DNA of 64,000 bases from Impatiens glandulifera (GCF_907164915.1 NC_061865.1:48953363-49017362), one strand, 5' to 3'; shown: positions 27,937-40,372, counted from the first letter of the stretch. Notes: generated by a model not told the origin, from the sequence alone. Numbers and translations: made by a program.

Positions 27937-29268
27937 TTAGTGTGGGTGGAGACGAATGGGAAGACCATGGGCAAGCCTAGGCATGGGATCAATCACAATT
28001 TTCTCATCAAGAATTACCTTCTCCCATTTGAACCTCCTCACTATGTTATACATGAACACCAATATCTCCAACCTCGCATACTCTTTTCCCGGACACATCC
28101 TCGGTCCCCCTCCAAATGGCACGTGACTGAAAGGAATTGGTCCATTTCCTTCGAATCTCGATGGCTCAAACTTCTCCGGCTCTGAAAAGTATTTAGGGTT
28201 CTTGTGTGTCGTATTCGCACTCCAATATAACTGTACACACACGTAAATTCAATTCTCACTAAAAAAAAACTCTAATAAAAAACTCGCCTAAAAGAATAAA
28301 AAAGAATGTTACCTTCCATCCCTTGGGAATAGAGAAACCAGCATAAGTAAAATCAGTTACAGCTTCCCGGAAAGTCCCTTGGACCGGTGGCACCATTCTC
28401 AGGACTTCATTAACCACATTCCAACAGTACTTCATCTTCTTCAAATCCTCCCAGTTCAGAAGATCCTCGCCTTTCTTCTCCATCGCCAACTCTTCTACCT
28501 CTGAAAATAGAGCATTCATTCAAAATTCAACGTAACTAATCAAACTCAACAATTTTTTTGTACAAAAACAACAAGATTGTCGCGTACCCTGAAGAACTTT
28601 ATCGTAGACTTTTGGAAACTCTGCAAGATACTTAAGAATAAAAGTAATGGCAGCACTTGACGTGTCATGGCCGGCAATTAACAGTCCAATGATCTTGTCT
28701 GCGATGTCCATTTCTTTCATGAACTGCCCATTATCGTCCGTGGTAATGAGCATGTGGGATAGAATATCGTTTCCAGGGATCGCGATTTCCGCCCCGAGAT
28801 CAGCCGTCCTCTGCCGGATTATCCGAATCAGCTCTTTCCTTATCGTTCTTGTTGCGTTTATTGCCTTGTTAAACCTTGTGCCCGGGAAGTTTATTGGGAC
28901 TGATAGAACTCCAGCGAGCAATAAATGGAAAGGGTCGGAAAATCTAGCGATTTGGGTGGGATTCTCGACGCTTAGGAAAAGGCGACATGCAAGGGTAAAA
29001 GTGTAATTTTTCGCTAGAGGAAAGACAGTGACTTTCTTGTGGTTGTTCCAATGAGTGTCTAAATGACTCCTGTTAGACAGATTTAATATTTTTATTTTTC
29101 AAATATATTTTTTAATTAAATAATGTAACAAATTATAAAAATAATGAATTGTTACAAAAAAAAATAAAAATAAATAAATAAATAATAATAATAATCTAAC
29201 ATTCTATACAATGGTAAAAACATGGATATACGAAATGAAATGGTTTCTGACTTTAAAAAAATAATAAT

Positions 29269-29320
<52 letters not shown>

Positions 29321-30930
29321 CTTAATTTTTAAAGTGTTGAAATTGTGATTAATTTAGATAGGTATTTGAGAGTAAATGGATACTTGAGTTGTTTTGGGTT
29401 GAGTTGGGTCGGGTTATGGGTTGACCCGTCCACCCATAAACTTGAAAAATTAAATAAAAATAATATATACACTAGTTTTGAACTTACAACCTCATAATAT
29501 AAGTTTAGCATTTTAACCAACTGAGCTAATATCACTTTATATTTTAAAATCAACTTCAATATTGATAAATGTACGACAATTCCAATAATATAACTTCAAC
29601 ATTTTAAATAATTAAACTAATAATATTTTAAATTCGTTTATATAATTTATTTTATATATATATATATATATAACATTTTGTATATATAATTGTTACTCAT
29701 ATTAATTATGAATATGAAATAAGATTGTTGGTTGACCGAAGTGAGTTGTTAAATCTCGGTAAAGAATAGATAGCTCGCTAATAAGGAATATGGTTAATTA
29801 ACGAAAATGAGTCGGTAATAAGTGAGGATAAATTTGTTATTTTTTAATACCATACAAATGTGTGGATATATGAAATGAAATGGTTTCTTGCTTTAAAAAA
29901 ATAATTATTATTATTTAACTTATAACTATGATCAATGGATAAGCATTAAATAAGAGAGTTGCATTAAGTCAATTTAAGACCTCCTTTATTTTAGGATATT
30001 TAAGCTATGATGTTTTATTAATAATCACTTAATGATGGTTAAAGGTTTGGTTGATTACAAGTAATTAATTAATTAATTAATTGTAAGTAAGAAAAATGAT
30101 CAAATCGAAAGAATAAATTGATCGAAAATGTTAAATTTTAAAAAAAATACATATATGAATAATTCGGTTGAAATCATTTGATACAATGAATCAATAACGG
30201 TACATGAATTTTTATGCTTTACATTTAAGCGGAGCGATGAGCCTCCATATTATTATTATTATTTATATTTTTTTAAATAGTTTAGATATACACTCCTATA
30301 ATTTAAACCAAATCAATCTTTTAAATTAACAAATTCAAAAAGATTGTTTTAGACTTTTTAAGTCAACGTCCAGGTTTGGAGATGCATTTTTGTGTATAAA
30401 CTGACCACCGGACCAAACCGAACTGCTAATACCCTTAATTAATTGTACCTGGCGACGACGTCCATGGTACCAACATACTTCTGAAGGGCCTCGGGTTTCA
30501 AGAATCGGAGGAGAAGATTGCGCATCTTGAGCAACTCTTCATAAGTCGAAGTTTGTGTAGAAGACGGGAAAATCTTCTCGATCGATCTCGGCCACCAGGA
30601 TGTCACCAGTTTATTCTCGTTGGAAAACAAAAACTTGTTCCCGGAAGCTCCACAAAACACAACTGTCTTCTCAGCTATCAGCGAGGTCTTAAAAACTTCA
30701 GGAGAATACTTGGCCATCCTCTCCTTGAAGAACTTCTCTGGGGTGCCCTTTCGGCCCATGGACATGAACTCAAGGGTCTCTCCTACAATAGGGAAGCCAG
30801 TCCTCCCGGGTGGCAGTTGGTCCTTGCCGGAGAAAACTAGGCGGATAGAAAAGGCTAGCATGACGGTTAGGATGAGGAGAAGGGAGAGGAAGAGGAAAAG
30901 GAAAAGTAGATCAATTTCAGTTTCTTGCAT
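27937..30930 (-). CDS. Cytochrome P450, CYP716 family, triterpene oxidase (intact, 4 exons, 481 aa)
   Basis: A haem mono-oxygenase of the ER; CYP716 (especially CYP716A) enzymes oxidise pentacyclic triterpenes, often at C-28 through alcohol and aldehyde to acid. Exons on the minus strand: 30930-30449, 29069-28588, 28500-28313, 28230-27937; phases join cleanly. The N-terminus has a hydrophobic anchor followed by the LPPGRTGFP hinge. Other marks are the I-helix AGHDTSS, the ExxR motif in EVLRM, EPSRF, and the haem loop [11 protein letters not shown] with the ligand Cys at about 430. The Met at 30930 was chosen because a TATA box lies at 30971-30981, downstream of the alternative in-frame Met at 30999. 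Intron 1 (1.4 kb) holds Helitron-like and TA-repeat DNA. It converges on the cyclase gene, suggesting a shared pathway. Substrate and position of oxidation are inferred. Confidence 0.94.
29275..29560 (+). mobile_element. Helitron-like repeat with tRNA-like core in CYP716 intron 1
   Basis: After a (TA)n run the plus strand follows the same layout as the Helitrons at 40388 and 46404 read in reverse: CTTAATTTTTAAAGTGT, then a GGGTCGGGTTATGGGTTGAC-like stretch. On the minus strand it then has a tRNA-like A box (TAGCTCAGTTGGTTAAAATG) and B box (GGTTGTAAGTTCAAAA) at 29475-29530. The CTAG-type 3' end is not found, so it is truncated or decayed. Confidence 0.55.
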
Positions 30931-30970
30931 TATTAAATGTAATGTGTTATCAGAGAAGTCTTTGAACAAA

Positions 30971-30981
30971 AATATATATAG
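30971..30981 (-). promoter_or_regulatory. Probable TATA box of the CYP716 gene
   Basis: CTATATATATT on the minus strand lies about 40-50 bp upstream of the ATG at 30930. This supports that start over the upstream in-frame Met. Confidence 0.5.
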
Positions 30982-31234
30982 CCTTGCATGCACACACATT
31001 CTATTCTATTCATTGAAATTTAATTCTTTTTAATTTGTAGGTCAAATTTAGAGAAACTTATTATATTTAATTTCCATTATACTAATTAAGAAAATATACA
31101 TTTTTTTATTAATTTGTGGGTTATAGTTAAAATACGAGAATGGATTGGTGGATGAAATTTGGGAGGGAGAATTTGAGAGTAAATTATGTGGTGAAATCGT
31201 TGAAAAATTAACAATTTTTCTCTCTCTTCTCCCT

Positions 31235-31848
31235 CTCCTCGAGTGAGGATCTGTTGTCCCAGGAGACTGTCCCACTTGTTGTCTCAGAGATCAAAACGAT
31301 GTCGTTTTGATAAATTAGACAAATAAAAAATTATATATATGACATAAATCATAAACCCTAAACTTTAAATCCTAAATTCTAAACCCTAAAAAATTATATA
31401 TATGACATTTTATTTAAATATTCAATTTTCTATTTCTCACTCTCTTCTCTCTCATATGAGACAGCAAGTGGGACAGTTTCTTGGGACAGAACATCCGAAT
31501 TCACATCGAGTGAGAATATGTTGTCCTAAGAGACTGTCTCACTTGCTGTCTCAGAGATCAAAACGATGTCGTTTTGATAAATGAGACAAATAAAAAATTA
31601 TATATATGACATAAACCATAAACCTCAAACCCTAAATCTTAAACTCTAAACTTTAAACTCTAAATCCTAAAAATTATATATATGACATTTTATTTTAATA
31701 TTTAATTTTCTTTTTCCTCTCTCCACTCTCTCCTCTGAGACAGCAAGTGTGACAGTCTCTTAAGATAGCAGATTCGAATTCCACAACATCTGACTGAAAA
31801 AAGGATAAAGGGTGAGGAGAGGGGAATTCGGATCCTCACTCGATGTTG
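31235..31848. mobile_element. Tandem and nested inverted-repeat elements upstream of CYP716
   Basis: Two successive related elements (about 31247-31495 and 31512-31776) each begin with GTTGTCC...GAGACTGTC and end with the inverse (GACAGTCTCTT...). Each contains a near-palindrome with arms ATCAAAACGA/TCGTTTTGAT (31290-31311 and 31557-31578) and telomere-like AAACCCTAAA words. The whole block is bounded by outer inverted sequence (CTCGAGTGAGGATC at about 31238 and GATCCTCACTCGATG at about 31831). It starts about 300 bp upstream of the P450 ATG. No coding sequence is seen. Confidence 0.7.
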
Positions 31849-31940
31849 TGATAGTCATTTACTCACAAATTCTCTCTCACAAATTCCCTCGTTTATCACT
31901 CCTCTTAAAATAATATTTAATTATTATGAAAACAAGTTAT

Positions 31941-32312
31941 TGTTGAGTTATGAAGTCTACACTTATAATAAACTCTACATTGTTAATTAGAGTTTATTGG
32001 GTTTTCTTTTTGATTTTGGCTTAAATTTGACCAAAGTTATTTAGGTTTATTACATGAATGTTTACCCTATAAATATGTAATTATTAAGGGTTTACATTGT
32101 GAAGACATAATTTTAAAGAGATAAAGTGTGAGACAAAAACTCTGTATTCCTTCTTCTTTTTCATAGTGAAATTTGTTGGTGGCTGAAGTGGACATAACTC
32201 AATTTGAGTGAACTACTATAAATCTGTGTCTTCTTGTGTTCTTTTTTTTTTGCATTTTTTACAAATTGTTTTAAGCTGGTCGAATTTAGGAGATACAAAT
32301 CAAATCCTAATA
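31941..32312 (+). repeat. Probable solo LTR (Copia family)
   Basis: It starts TGTTGAGTTATG, and its first roughly 65 bp match the LTR start next to the pol relic at 22887. It has a U5-like stretch (GGTGGCTGAAGTGGACATAA) typical of Tnt1-like LTRs. GTTAT flanks both ends (31936-31940 and 32313-32317), a possible 5-bp target duplication. The 3' end reads AATA rather than the usual CA, which lowers confidence. No internal region is attached. Confidence 0.5.
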
Positions 32313-32753
32313 GTTATTTGTCATAAAATAATAATTATCCATCTAAAAATTCAATCTGACAGAATTGACTAGATCGAAGAATTTAAGGAATTCCCATCAC
32401 ATGCATGATCTAGCAAATGAAGTTAAAGTAAATAGTGATCCATCTCAAAAATATTGTTAACTTGCTAGTGACGAGTCCCTATACCGTCGCTAATAATCTT
32501 TAGTTATCAAAATAGAGCAATAAAGTTTTTTAATAATACCCACTTTGCAAACGCTAGATACGGATCTAGATCTGAATATGGGCAAAAGAAAAAAAAATTT
32601 ATCCTTTTAAATATTTAATTGGAATGTTTATTTAGATTAAATAATATTTAAAAATATACTTTAATTATGTATATTAATAAATTTAATAATATTTTTTCGT
32701 TCAAACTCAGTTTTATTTCGGTTCTAAGTATTTTTAAAAATATCAATGATGTA
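32313..32753. other. Short spacer before the complete Copia element
   Basis: AT-rich sequence; a GTCGCTAATAATC word near 32487 recalls the CACTA-like remnant in the cyclase intron. Nothing else is recognised. Confidence 0.4.
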
Positions 32754-32758
32754 TATGT

Positions 32759-33087
32759 TGTTGGGGAAAACCCTGACAGAACCACAAAAGAAGAAAACAA
32801 AATAATGAACACACTAACAGAATTTGATAACGGAGTTCGGCCAAAATGTTGCCTACGTCTCCGAGCACTAAGGCTATCAATTAATAAGGAAGAAGAGATA
32901 CAAATTTGGGTGCAATAAACCAAAGAGGGGAGAGTTTCTTTTATACACTAAGAAACTTCCCCAACTCCCATCATCTTCCGATGTGGGATTTATGCTAATT
33001 GTGAATATAGTTTCTTTTATATACTAAGAAACTTCTTTCACTCCCATTATCTTCCGATGTGGGATTCTAATTGTGCCAAAAACAACA
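32759..33087 (-). repeat. 3' LTR of the Copia element
   Basis: TGTTGGGG...CAACA, 329 bp. The bases just inside (33088-33099) give a purine-rich AAGGTGGAGATT on the minus strand, the polypurine tract. Confidence 0.95.
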
Positions 33088-33178
33088 AATCTCCACCTTG
33101 GCACAATATCCAAATATTAATTCTTCAATATTAAAAATAGTCCTTCAGTGCTTCCAATTGGCGCTCTTCAGCGCCGAC

Positions 33179-35335
33179 TCAAACGCGGAAGATGTTTACC
33201 AAATCTAAACAATTAGATTTGGTTTTCCCCATGTCTTTCATCTCGAACTCTTTACCCAATTGAGCCTTCAATTTGTCAACTTCATATTGGCTCTTTGATG
33301 CTATCAACATATCATCAACGTACAAGAGTAAATAGATATAAGACTCATCTTGCAACTTGCGCAAATACACACATGAACTGAATCTGCTTCTTGTGTACCT
33401 GTGCTCCATCATAAACTTGTCAAGTCGCTTGTACCATTGTCTCGACGATTGCTTCAACCTGTACAATGATCTGTTCAACTTGCAAACCCAATTTTCTTTA
33501 TCAGCAACTTTGAATCCATCTGGTTGATAAATGTAGATTTCCTCATTCAAATGACCGTGTATGTCTGCGGTCTTCACATCTGGTTGAGCTAGCTCCAAAT
33601 TCATCTGCGCTACCAAGGCCAACAAAATTCTAATGGAAGAGTGTTTAACAACAGGAGAAAGTATCTCATTATAATCACCTCCTTCCTTCTGAGCGTAGTC
33701 TTTAACTACCAATTTTTCCTTGTAGCGAACATCAAATTTTTCAGGAAATCCTTCTTTCTTAGCAAAGATCCATTTACAACCAATAGCATTCTTCTCTTTT
33801 CGTAGATGCTTCAACTTGCATGTCTCATTCTTCTGAATAGATTGCATTTCATCTTTCATAACACCTCTCCTTTTTCCATTTTCAGTACTTCGACTGACAT
33901 CTGAAAAAGTGGATGAAACATCATCTACGATTAGAAGTGCATAGGCCGCCATGTCAACAAACCGATCTGGTTTTTGAATAACTCGTCTTGGCCTATTAAC
34001 AGCAATTGATTCACTTTGTTCTGAAGGTTCTTGGGTCAGAACCTCTTCCTCATTTAACTCTTCGTCTGTCGTCGGAGAGTCACTTCTAGTTGGGCTTATC
34101 TTTATCTGCTCAAACTCCACCTGTTGCGGAGTACAATCAATCTTGTCTGGTGTTACCTTATTCAACATTGAATAATCATCAAAAGTAACATCTCTTCTGA
34201 TAATGGTTTTCTTTGCATCCAAACACCAGAGACGATACTCTTTAACTCCTGTAGTAAATCCCATAAAAAAAGCCTTCTTTCCTCGTGGATCCAAATTTGA
34301 TTCAACTCCATGATAATATGCAGTAGAACCAAAAATATGCAAAGAATCATAATCAGTTGCAGGTTTTCCAGACCATACCTCTAATGGAGTCTTGCCACCA
34401 ATTGCAGATGATGGTAGACGATTTACCAAATGTTGAGCGTATGACACAGCTTCTGCCCAAAATTTCCTGTCTAACCCAGCATTAGACAACATACATCGAA
34501 CTTTCTCCACCAATGTCCTGTTCATACGTTCCGATACTCCATTCTGCTGTGGTGTTTTTCTAACTGTGAAGTGTCGAACTATGCCACACTCTTGGCATAA
34601 CTTCTGGAATGGATCATTCTTGTATTCTCCACCGTTATCAGTCCGGAGAACTTTGATCTTTCTTCCTGTCTCGTCTTCAACTTGAGTTTTCCATTTAAGA
34701 AAAATCTCAAACACTTCACCTTTGTTCTTCATAGTAAACACCCAAACTCTTCTGGAAAAATCATCAATAAAAGTAACAAAGTAATGTCTACCTCCAAGAG
34801 AAGGAGTCTTGGCAGGTCCCCAGACATCTGAGTGCACATAATCCAAAATACCCTTGGTATTATGCATAGCAGTGCCAAATTTTACTCGCCTTTGTTTTCC
34901 CAGAATACAATGTTCACAAAAATCTAACTTACAAACTTTTGTACCTTTCAACAATCCTTGCTTGACAAGAGTTTGCATAGATTTCTCACCAGCATGCCCC
35001 AATCGCATATGCCATAGCCTTGTTGCCTCTAACTCCTTACTGCTCCCGGAAGTTGATACACATGATGTCCCATTAACTGTACTACCTTGATAGTAATACA
35101 AATTATTACTCTTCCTGATAGCTTTCAACATCACTAGCGCTCCAGATATTACCTTAAGAACTCCATTTTCCAATTTCACATGTAGGCCTTTCGACTCCAA
35201 GGCCCCCAAAGAAATGAGATTCTTTTTCATATTTGGTATGTACCGAACATCTCTAATAATTCTGGTGGATCCATCATTATTCCTCAGCTTGATTGAACCT
35301 ATCCCCTTTATTTTACATGTATTAGCATCTCCCAT
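33179..35335 (-). pseudogene. Copia pol: integrase and partial reverse transcriptase (718 aa)
   Basis: The open frame contains the GAG-pre-integrase zinc region (HMRLGHAGEKS...FCEHC), the integrase core (DVWGPAKTPS, FIDDFSRRVWV, TDNGGEY, QQNGVSERMNRT) and the start of reverse transcriptase (WIFAKKEG, YVDDMLIAS at about residue 678). It ends in KDMGKTKSN and unrelated residues; the thumb, connection and RNase H are deleted. VKTADIHGHL replaces the usual VKTAFLHG-type motif. The ATG at 35335 follows immediately after the stop that ends gag, so it is probably not a natural start. Confidence 0.9.
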
Positions 35336-36313
35336 TTAAACAACTCCACCATCTAGCTCCTTAAAGTCAAAGAACCACTTTCGAACTGGTGTCATATGAT
35401 AAGTGCAGGCTGAGTCCAATATCCACGCATCAGGATGTGATGTTGTGTGTGACATCGATAAAGAGTATTCTGAATCTGCATCACTTTTGTTTTCTGCAAC
35501 ATTCGCATCTTCAGAATCTTTCTCTTTTTTCTTCAACTTTGGGCAGTTAATCTTCCAATGTCCTTTCTCACGACAGAAAGCACATTCATCTTTGGCAACT
35601 CTACTTTCAGATCTTCTTCCTTTCCCTTTTGATTTGTTCTGCTGACGGCCTTTGACCATCAATGCTTCATCTGCTGTATCTACTTTGTTTTTCCTTTTAT
35701 CCTGCTTTCTTAATTCATGACTATATAAAGCAGAACTTACAGCATCAAGAGAAACATTTCCCTTCCCATGAAGTAACGTTATTTCTAAGTGTTCAAATTC
35801 ATCAGGAAGGGACGATAGCAACATCAAAGCCAAGTCTTCATCCTCAAACCTAACGTCAAGGTTTAACAAATCCGCTACTAACTGATTAAACTTAGTTAAA
35901 TGCTCATTCATCGTAGTACCTGATTGGTATTCAAACCGGAATAATCGTTTCTTCATAAGGAGCTTATTCTGACCACTCTTCTTCAGAAACTTGTCCTCCA
36001 ATGCTTGCCACAGCTTCTGTGTAGAAGTTTCATTCTTCACAGCATACTTCTGCTCTCTGGACAGGCACAACCGAATTGTTCCGCACGCCAACCGATTCAT
36101 GATACTCCACTCTTTTTCTTCTATACCATCTGGCTTTCCGACCTCAATAGCAACATCTAGACCCTGCTGAAAAAGACAATCTAGAACCTCACCTTGCCAC
36201 ATGCCGAAATGCCTAGTTCCATCAAAGATCTCCACCGCAAACTTCAAATTCGACATCGGTGTCCTCGTCCAAGATGACGAAGGAATTGACGCCCCTTTTG
36301 AAGACTCCACCAT
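35336..36313 (-). pseudogene. Copia gag and protease, cut by a nonsense codon (325 aa)
   Basis: It contains a UBN2-type gag domain (LWQALEDKFLKK, FNQLVADLLNL), a CCHC zinc knuckle at about residues 244-257 (CAFCREKGHWKINC) and the start of the aspartic protease (WILDSACTYHM at about 297). It ends at TAA (35336-35338); the related fragment at 1-1819 has TAC at this codon, so a single C-to-A change has broken the normally continuous gag-pol frame. Confidence 0.9.
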
Positions 36314-36331
36314 GCCAAGGACGAACCTTCA

Positions 36332-36343
36332 GCTCTGATACCA
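36332..36343 (-). other. Primer-binding site for initiator tRNA-Met
   Basis: TGGTATCAGAGC on the minus strand, three bases inside the 5' LTR. This is the standard Copia primer site. Confidence 0.9.
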
Positions 36344-36345
36344 CT

Positions 36346-36674
36346 TGTTGGGGAAAACCCTGACAGAACCACAAAAGAAGAAAACAAAATAATGAACACA
36401 CTAACAGAATTTGATAACGGAGTTCGGCCAAAATGTTGCCTACGTCTCCGAGCACTAAGGCTATCAATTAATAAGGAAGAAGAGATACAAATTTGGGTGC
36501 AATAAACCAAAGAGGGGAGAGTTTCTTTTATACACTAAGAAACTTCCCCAACTCCCATCATCTTCCGATGTGGGATTTATGCTAATTGTGAATATAGTTT
36601 CTTTTATATACTAAGAAACTTCTTTCACTCCCATTATCTTCCGATGTGGGATTCTAATTGTGCCAAAAACAACA
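36346..36674 (-). repeat. 5' LTR of the Copia element
   Basis: 329 bp, by eye identical to the LTR at 32759-33087, with the target duplication TATGT immediately outside. Confidence 0.95.
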
Positions 36675-37003
36675 TATGTTTGGTCTAACAGCAACAATTA
36701 AAGTAACAGTCACTAATTATCATACTTATAACCTCCCCTCCGTATTTAGGAACTCGTTTTGGGGTGGACTTGAAAAAAAAAATTGCGATAAACTTAAAAA
36801 ATAATGAGAAAATTATGAATAAAATAATAATTAATAAATGTATGTTTGGTCTTTTTTCTAAAAAAATAGATAAAGAAAAATATTGTATTAAATTTAAATA
36901 AATAAGGGCTAATGTCACATTTTTCCGTAAAAAGTTTTTTATTTTTTTTTTAAAAATTCAGTCCACCCGAACTCGTACATAAATCCAGTTACGGATCCTA
37001 TAT

Positions 37004-38911
37004 GTTGGATTCTTTGTTATGAGTCTTATGACTAGTTGATGGATATCTCAATCCCTCTTAAAAAAGCATAAATTAGCTACTTAAATATTATTTTGAAAGA
37101 CTTTGAATTTTAATTTGGTGAGAAATGAAAAGGAATTTAAGAGGACAATATTACTAGTTTAAAAGAAATCCACAACTCAAATGAATATCCAAAGAGAACA
37201 TGAAATTCTTATGAAACCTTGGTGGACAATTGTGTGGTGTCATAAAAGGTAAGACAAATTTCATTTTCAATAATCCTAAAAAGGAGTAAAGGAAATAGTG
37301 TTAAGATTTTATTATTATTATTAATTATTTTTTAATTTCTAATAAAACTCTTTTTTTTTTAATTCATGGAAAAGAGTAATTGTACCGTTCACAAAATTAA
37401 ATGTTCAATTATATATATTATGCCATAAATTTAATTTAAACGCAAATTAAATTATGTATAGAAATAGTAAAAGATAAAAAAGAAAATCAAGAAATCATGA
37501 TGCGTCCAACATCATTCGATTGATTGATATCGAATCGTCAAAATCGCAAATAAGTTAAAGGCTAATCATCAAGTCGAGATTTCTCCAAAAGTACAAGTCA
37601 AAGTAGTATTTCCTTTATCAGGTTTATCTATTTTCCCTACTTGTGCATGTTTTATTTCATTTTGAGCTTTCAATCCTTTTTTATTATTTTATGATTTTGC
37701 AAATTTGTAAAAAAAAAAAAAAAAATCATGTTGCAACCTTGGCCCTTCTGATCTTAACAACTATCTTGACCTCCTCCATCTCTGGGAAATTGTCATAATT
37801 CAATTATTATTAAGTATAAAAATCTTAGTCGGGTAGCTCAGTAGTAAGAGTCGGCTTAATAGACAAAAATATCACAAGTTCGATTCTATCTGAAAGCGTT
37901 TTGAGTTTAAGCGTGAAGTGATGACTGTTGAGGGTCATCTTAATCGGATTTGATACCATTCTTTTCCATAACTCATAAGTTTCATATCTTGTGTTTTTTT
38001 TTGCATTTTTTTTGCAGCACGCTTATGTTTCTGTTGTTGCATCCTTCAGTGGTGGTTATATCCATGAAGGATACACTTTAATTAAATAAATTAACATAAT
38101 TATTAGTACTTTTACAAAGATAAAAATACAAAATAAAATATTATTTATATATAAATATTTTAGATAAAAATAATATTATTTAAATTTAATTAATTTTAAA
38201 TTGATTTTAAATTTTAAAAATTGAATTCAATATAAATGTAGTAGGATATATTTCACTCAGTAATAGAAGTGAAATAAGCCTCACTAGGTAGTACTTGTTT
38301 CACTCCTTTCAGCGTTGTAAATACATATTAGTTGATATATTTTTATTCTCTAATAGGTTTACATTAAGGCATAAATACTTTTACATGAACGTATAAATTT
38401 TTTACATAAATGTGTTAGTGGTTTATATCAATGTTTATATATATTTTATATATAATTATATAAAATATAAAATAATTAAAATAAATTTATTTAAATATCT
38501 TACTAATAAATTTTAAAATATATTGTTATATATATATTTATATATATAACATATAATTATATAAATTATAATATAATTATATAAATTATAATATAATATA
38601 ATTAATATGAAGTGATTTAAATATATCAAATAAGTTTACAGTATAAATATGTTGTTATGTATATTCCTATAATATATAATTATATAGATTTATTATGTAT
38701 TGTCTAATAGGGTTTACACGAAAGCATAAATACTTTTACATTAAGGTATAAATGTTTTACATGAATGTGTTAGACAGAGACGGATCAAGAATTCACGTTA
38801 GAGTGGGTTTAAATTTTGTGTAATAAATTATATATCAAAAAAGACGTTATATTATAATATTTAAATAAGTTGAACTCTAACGGATTTTAAAACATAAAAT
38901 TTATTTATAAT

Positions 38912-38968
<57 letters not shown>

Positions 38969-40372
38969 TTAGATAAATCTCGTTCGATATAGACGGTCAA
39001 AAAGTCGGCAAAAAAATCGTCCTTTATTTTATTGCGAAGTTCCGTCTTCACATTTTCATTAATGAAAATGTTTGTTTTGTAGTACTAAAAATTATAGTGT
39101 TAAAACTAAGTAATTATTTTATTAAAAAAATTTATTAAAATTATAAAAAAAAAATATAAAATAATAAATAAATGATTTTAACATTATAAATTCGTAAGGT
39201 TGTAATATTTAATCCAACATAATAAAATTACATGAATTAAGAAGATTGATATTAGAGAAGAGAATTAGAAGAAAAAAATAATGAGATTTTATATTTTTTG
39301 ATAATCGATAAATAAATATAAAATTTTAAAATAAAAATAATTAAATAATACAGAATTAGTATAATATTAAATGAGTGAAATAAAATTTAATATATTTATA
39401 TAAATAAATTAAAAATAAAATGAGAGAATAATTATAGTATCTATATTTGTCTATTCATATATATTTATTTATTGTATACTATAGTTGGAAAGAAGTGAAA
39501 AGCATGGATTTAAGATTTTTAATTTTATTATATATAAAAGAAAAAAAAATTAAGGAGTGGGCTTAAGCCCATTTAAGCCCTTGCCTGTAAATTAAAGTCA
39601 TTAAATTTTCAGTTAGTAGCGCGGGTAGTGAAGTAAAACAACCTTAATTGAATATAAAACGCTTCCTTCTTTAGTATTGCGCTTCTGAACCTTTGTTTTA
39701 CATATCTTATTCTTTTAACATGCAACTGATTTAATAATAAAATAATTACGCTAAATGAGCACTCAATTTGTGACAGATCCGGACTTATATTTCTGTGTTA
39801 CAAACCTATCATTTTATCATACTGGATCACGTATAATCTTATTTTTAACAATTCTTCTCATAAATTATATCTATTATTTTTATCATCTATGATAAAAAAA
39901 AAAAAAGAATTGAATTAATGAAATGAAAAGTTTTTATCTTTTTAAAAGATATATAAACAACTTAAACAAACTGTCTTTGTAAAATATAATTTGAAATATA
40001 ATTCAATAAAATATATTTTTGTAAGAAGTGAAACTGTTTGAAATCACCTTATTTGATTTAGATTGCTATTAATGAGCTTGTGATCAATATAATATAAAAT
40101 TATTATATTGCAGTCAAAGTTTCATTTGTGAAGGTGGTTTGAACAGATTTATTTTATCTAACCGATTTTTGTTTATTTAATTATTAAAATATAAAATTAA
40201 TATTAAAATATAAAATTAATATGACTTGTAACATTATTATATATCTTCAACTTAAATTTTTTAAATGAAAATACTCATATCATTTTTTAGACACTCGCAT
40301 TAAAAATTACTTTAATAGTTTCTAAATTGATCAATTAATAATATTTAGGAAGGTAATCACTCCATAATATTG
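37004..40372. repeat. Segmental duplication, copy B (partner at 1904-7905)
   Basis: It matches copy A in three collinear blocks (see that entry). It carries its own insertions: a SINE-like copy at 37836 and a (TA)n run at 38918-38966. Homology stops at the Helitron end (40388). 38.1-39.8 kb is AT-rich DNA not shared with copy A and without recognisable genes. Confidence 0.8.
37836..37965 (+). repeat. tRNA-derived SINE-like copy
   Basis: An A-box-like GTAGCTCAGTAGTAAGAGTC is followed by a B-box-like CAAGTTCGATTCT and the body GTGAAGTGATGACTGTTGAG. The same arrangement occurs at 63408-63520, and fragments lie near 3880 and 12360. It is absent from the paralogous position in copy A of the duplication. 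Confidence 0.65.

Larger units (their letters stand above)
32759..36674 (-). mobile_element. Complete but defective Ty1/copia retrotransposon (3916 bp)
   Basis: Both 329-bp LTRs, the primer-binding site, polypurine tract and a perfect 5-bp target duplication TATGT (32754-32758 and 36675-36679) are present. Read base by base, the two LTRs look identical, so insertion is very recent. The internal region is only about 3.26 kb. Gag is split from pol by one nonsense codon, and pol ends soon after the YVDD motif without RNase H. It therefore cannot complete replication alone and was probably mobilised by proteins from a full-length relative. Confidence 0.95.

Noticed and set aside
30931..30999. Upstream in-frame Met giving a P450 23 residues longer
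   Set aside because: A TATA box lies between it and the lower Met, and family members start with a short hydrophobic anchor like that from 30930.
32648..32923. Short ORF over the LTR
   Set aside because: It is LTR sequence read by chance; the same peptide appears at the other LTR.
34162..34350. Small minus-strand ORF inside Copia pol
   Set aside because: It is another frame of the pol gene with no domain of its own.
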